A stretch of DNA of 5,371 nucleotides from Spirochaetes bacterium RIFOXYC1_FULL_54_7. Its GTDB lineage: Bacteria; Spirochaetota; Spirochaetia; Treponematales; UBA12059. Below are positions 5,234 to 5,371 of this stretch, piece by piece; position 1 is the stretch's first letter; every line of letters starts with the position of its first letter. The notes under the pieces are model-generated. The model ran no database searches. It worked only from the letters and a program-made list of their open reading frames with translations, and was not told the DNA's origin. The stretch is taken from assembly GCA_001830645.1 (NCBI GenBank), contig MIBM01000322.1:274-5644 (forward strand), written 5' to 3'. The translations under genes were made by a program, and so were the position numbers.

Positions 5234-5371
5234 ATGGCCAGAGTAAGGATACGGGGAACCGGGCTATACGCCCCGGGCGAACCCATAGGCAACCAGGAAC
5301 TCATGCGTCTTGCAGGTGTGGAGTTTGACGCCGGAAAACTGGAAGACAAGCTTGGTATCCGTACCAGGCAC
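5234..5371 (+). CDS. Second 3-oxoacyl-ACP synthase III-like enzyme, N-terminal part (runs off the right edge)
   Basis: Only 46 codons are present. They read MARVRIRGTGLYAPGEPIGN, then QELMRLAGVEFDAGKLEDKL and GIRTRH. This is the characteristic KAS III opening: a GxGxYxP strand and turn, an N-x-E-L helix, and the GIxxRH motif that precedes the substrate tunnel in FabH-type enzymes. The catalytic Cys, His and Asn are all beyond the edge, so activity cannot be judged. It differs clearly from the minus-strand KAS III-like protein, whose equivalent region reads KFGVRSKAV, so it is not a recent copy. The gap to the regulator's stop is only 16 bp, which points to one operon. It might also be a related thiolase-fold enzyme such as an OleA-like or HMG-CoA synthase-like protein. 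Confidence 0.82.
   Translation, partial: MARVRIRGTGLYAPGEPIGNQELMRLAGVEFDAGKLEDKLGIRTRH

Noticed and set aside
4615..5349. Long open frame of 244 codons antisense to the double TetR gene
   Set aside because: It lies opposite a clear TetR protein and the next gene's start. Its translation shows no recognisable domain. It looks like a shadow of the codon bias on the other strand.

Overview
The window looks like bacterial chromosome of moderately high GC, probably from a spirochaete (Treponema/Spirochaeta/Sphaerochaeta type). The main clue is the binding-protein signal peptide, which ends in an AFA-AGQKE pattern often seen at the N-termini of spirochaete solute-binding proteins. This is an impression from family patterns, not a database result. 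The window is densely coding, with no RNA genes, insertion sequences, CRISPR arrays or attachment sites visible. The longest gene-free stretches are about 198 bp (3823-4020) and 179 bp (2627-2805).

Left block, minus strand, read right to left: a ketoacyl synthase III-like enzyme (3822-2806), a LivK-type periplasmic binding protein (2626-1334), a LivH-type permease (1249-326) and the first 109 codons of a LivM-type permease (329 to the left edge). livH and livM overlap by 4 bp (ATGA). The livK-livH gap carries a strong GC-rich hairpin, and the livK leader carries two more. The two ATPase genes (livG, livF) expected of such an importer would lie beyond the left edge.

Right block, plus strand: a 398-residue regulator made of two complete TetR units in one chain (4021-5217), followed 16 bp later by the start of a second, different ketoacyl synthase III-like gene (5234 to the right edge).

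The two blocks diverge from an AT-rich region (3823-4020). It holds a good sigma-70-type promoter for the regulator, a perfect TTGACA -35 box facing the ketoacyl synthase, and a 16-bp direct repeat (14/16 identical) with one copy at each predicted transcription start. The simplest reading is a locally autoregulated locus: the double TetR protein controls both directions, two thiolase-fold condensing enzymes handle acyl thioesters, and the ABC importer brings in a substrate, possibly a carboxylate or amino acid feeding that acyl chemistry. The importer substrate, the enzyme products and the regulator ligands cannot be read from this sequence.
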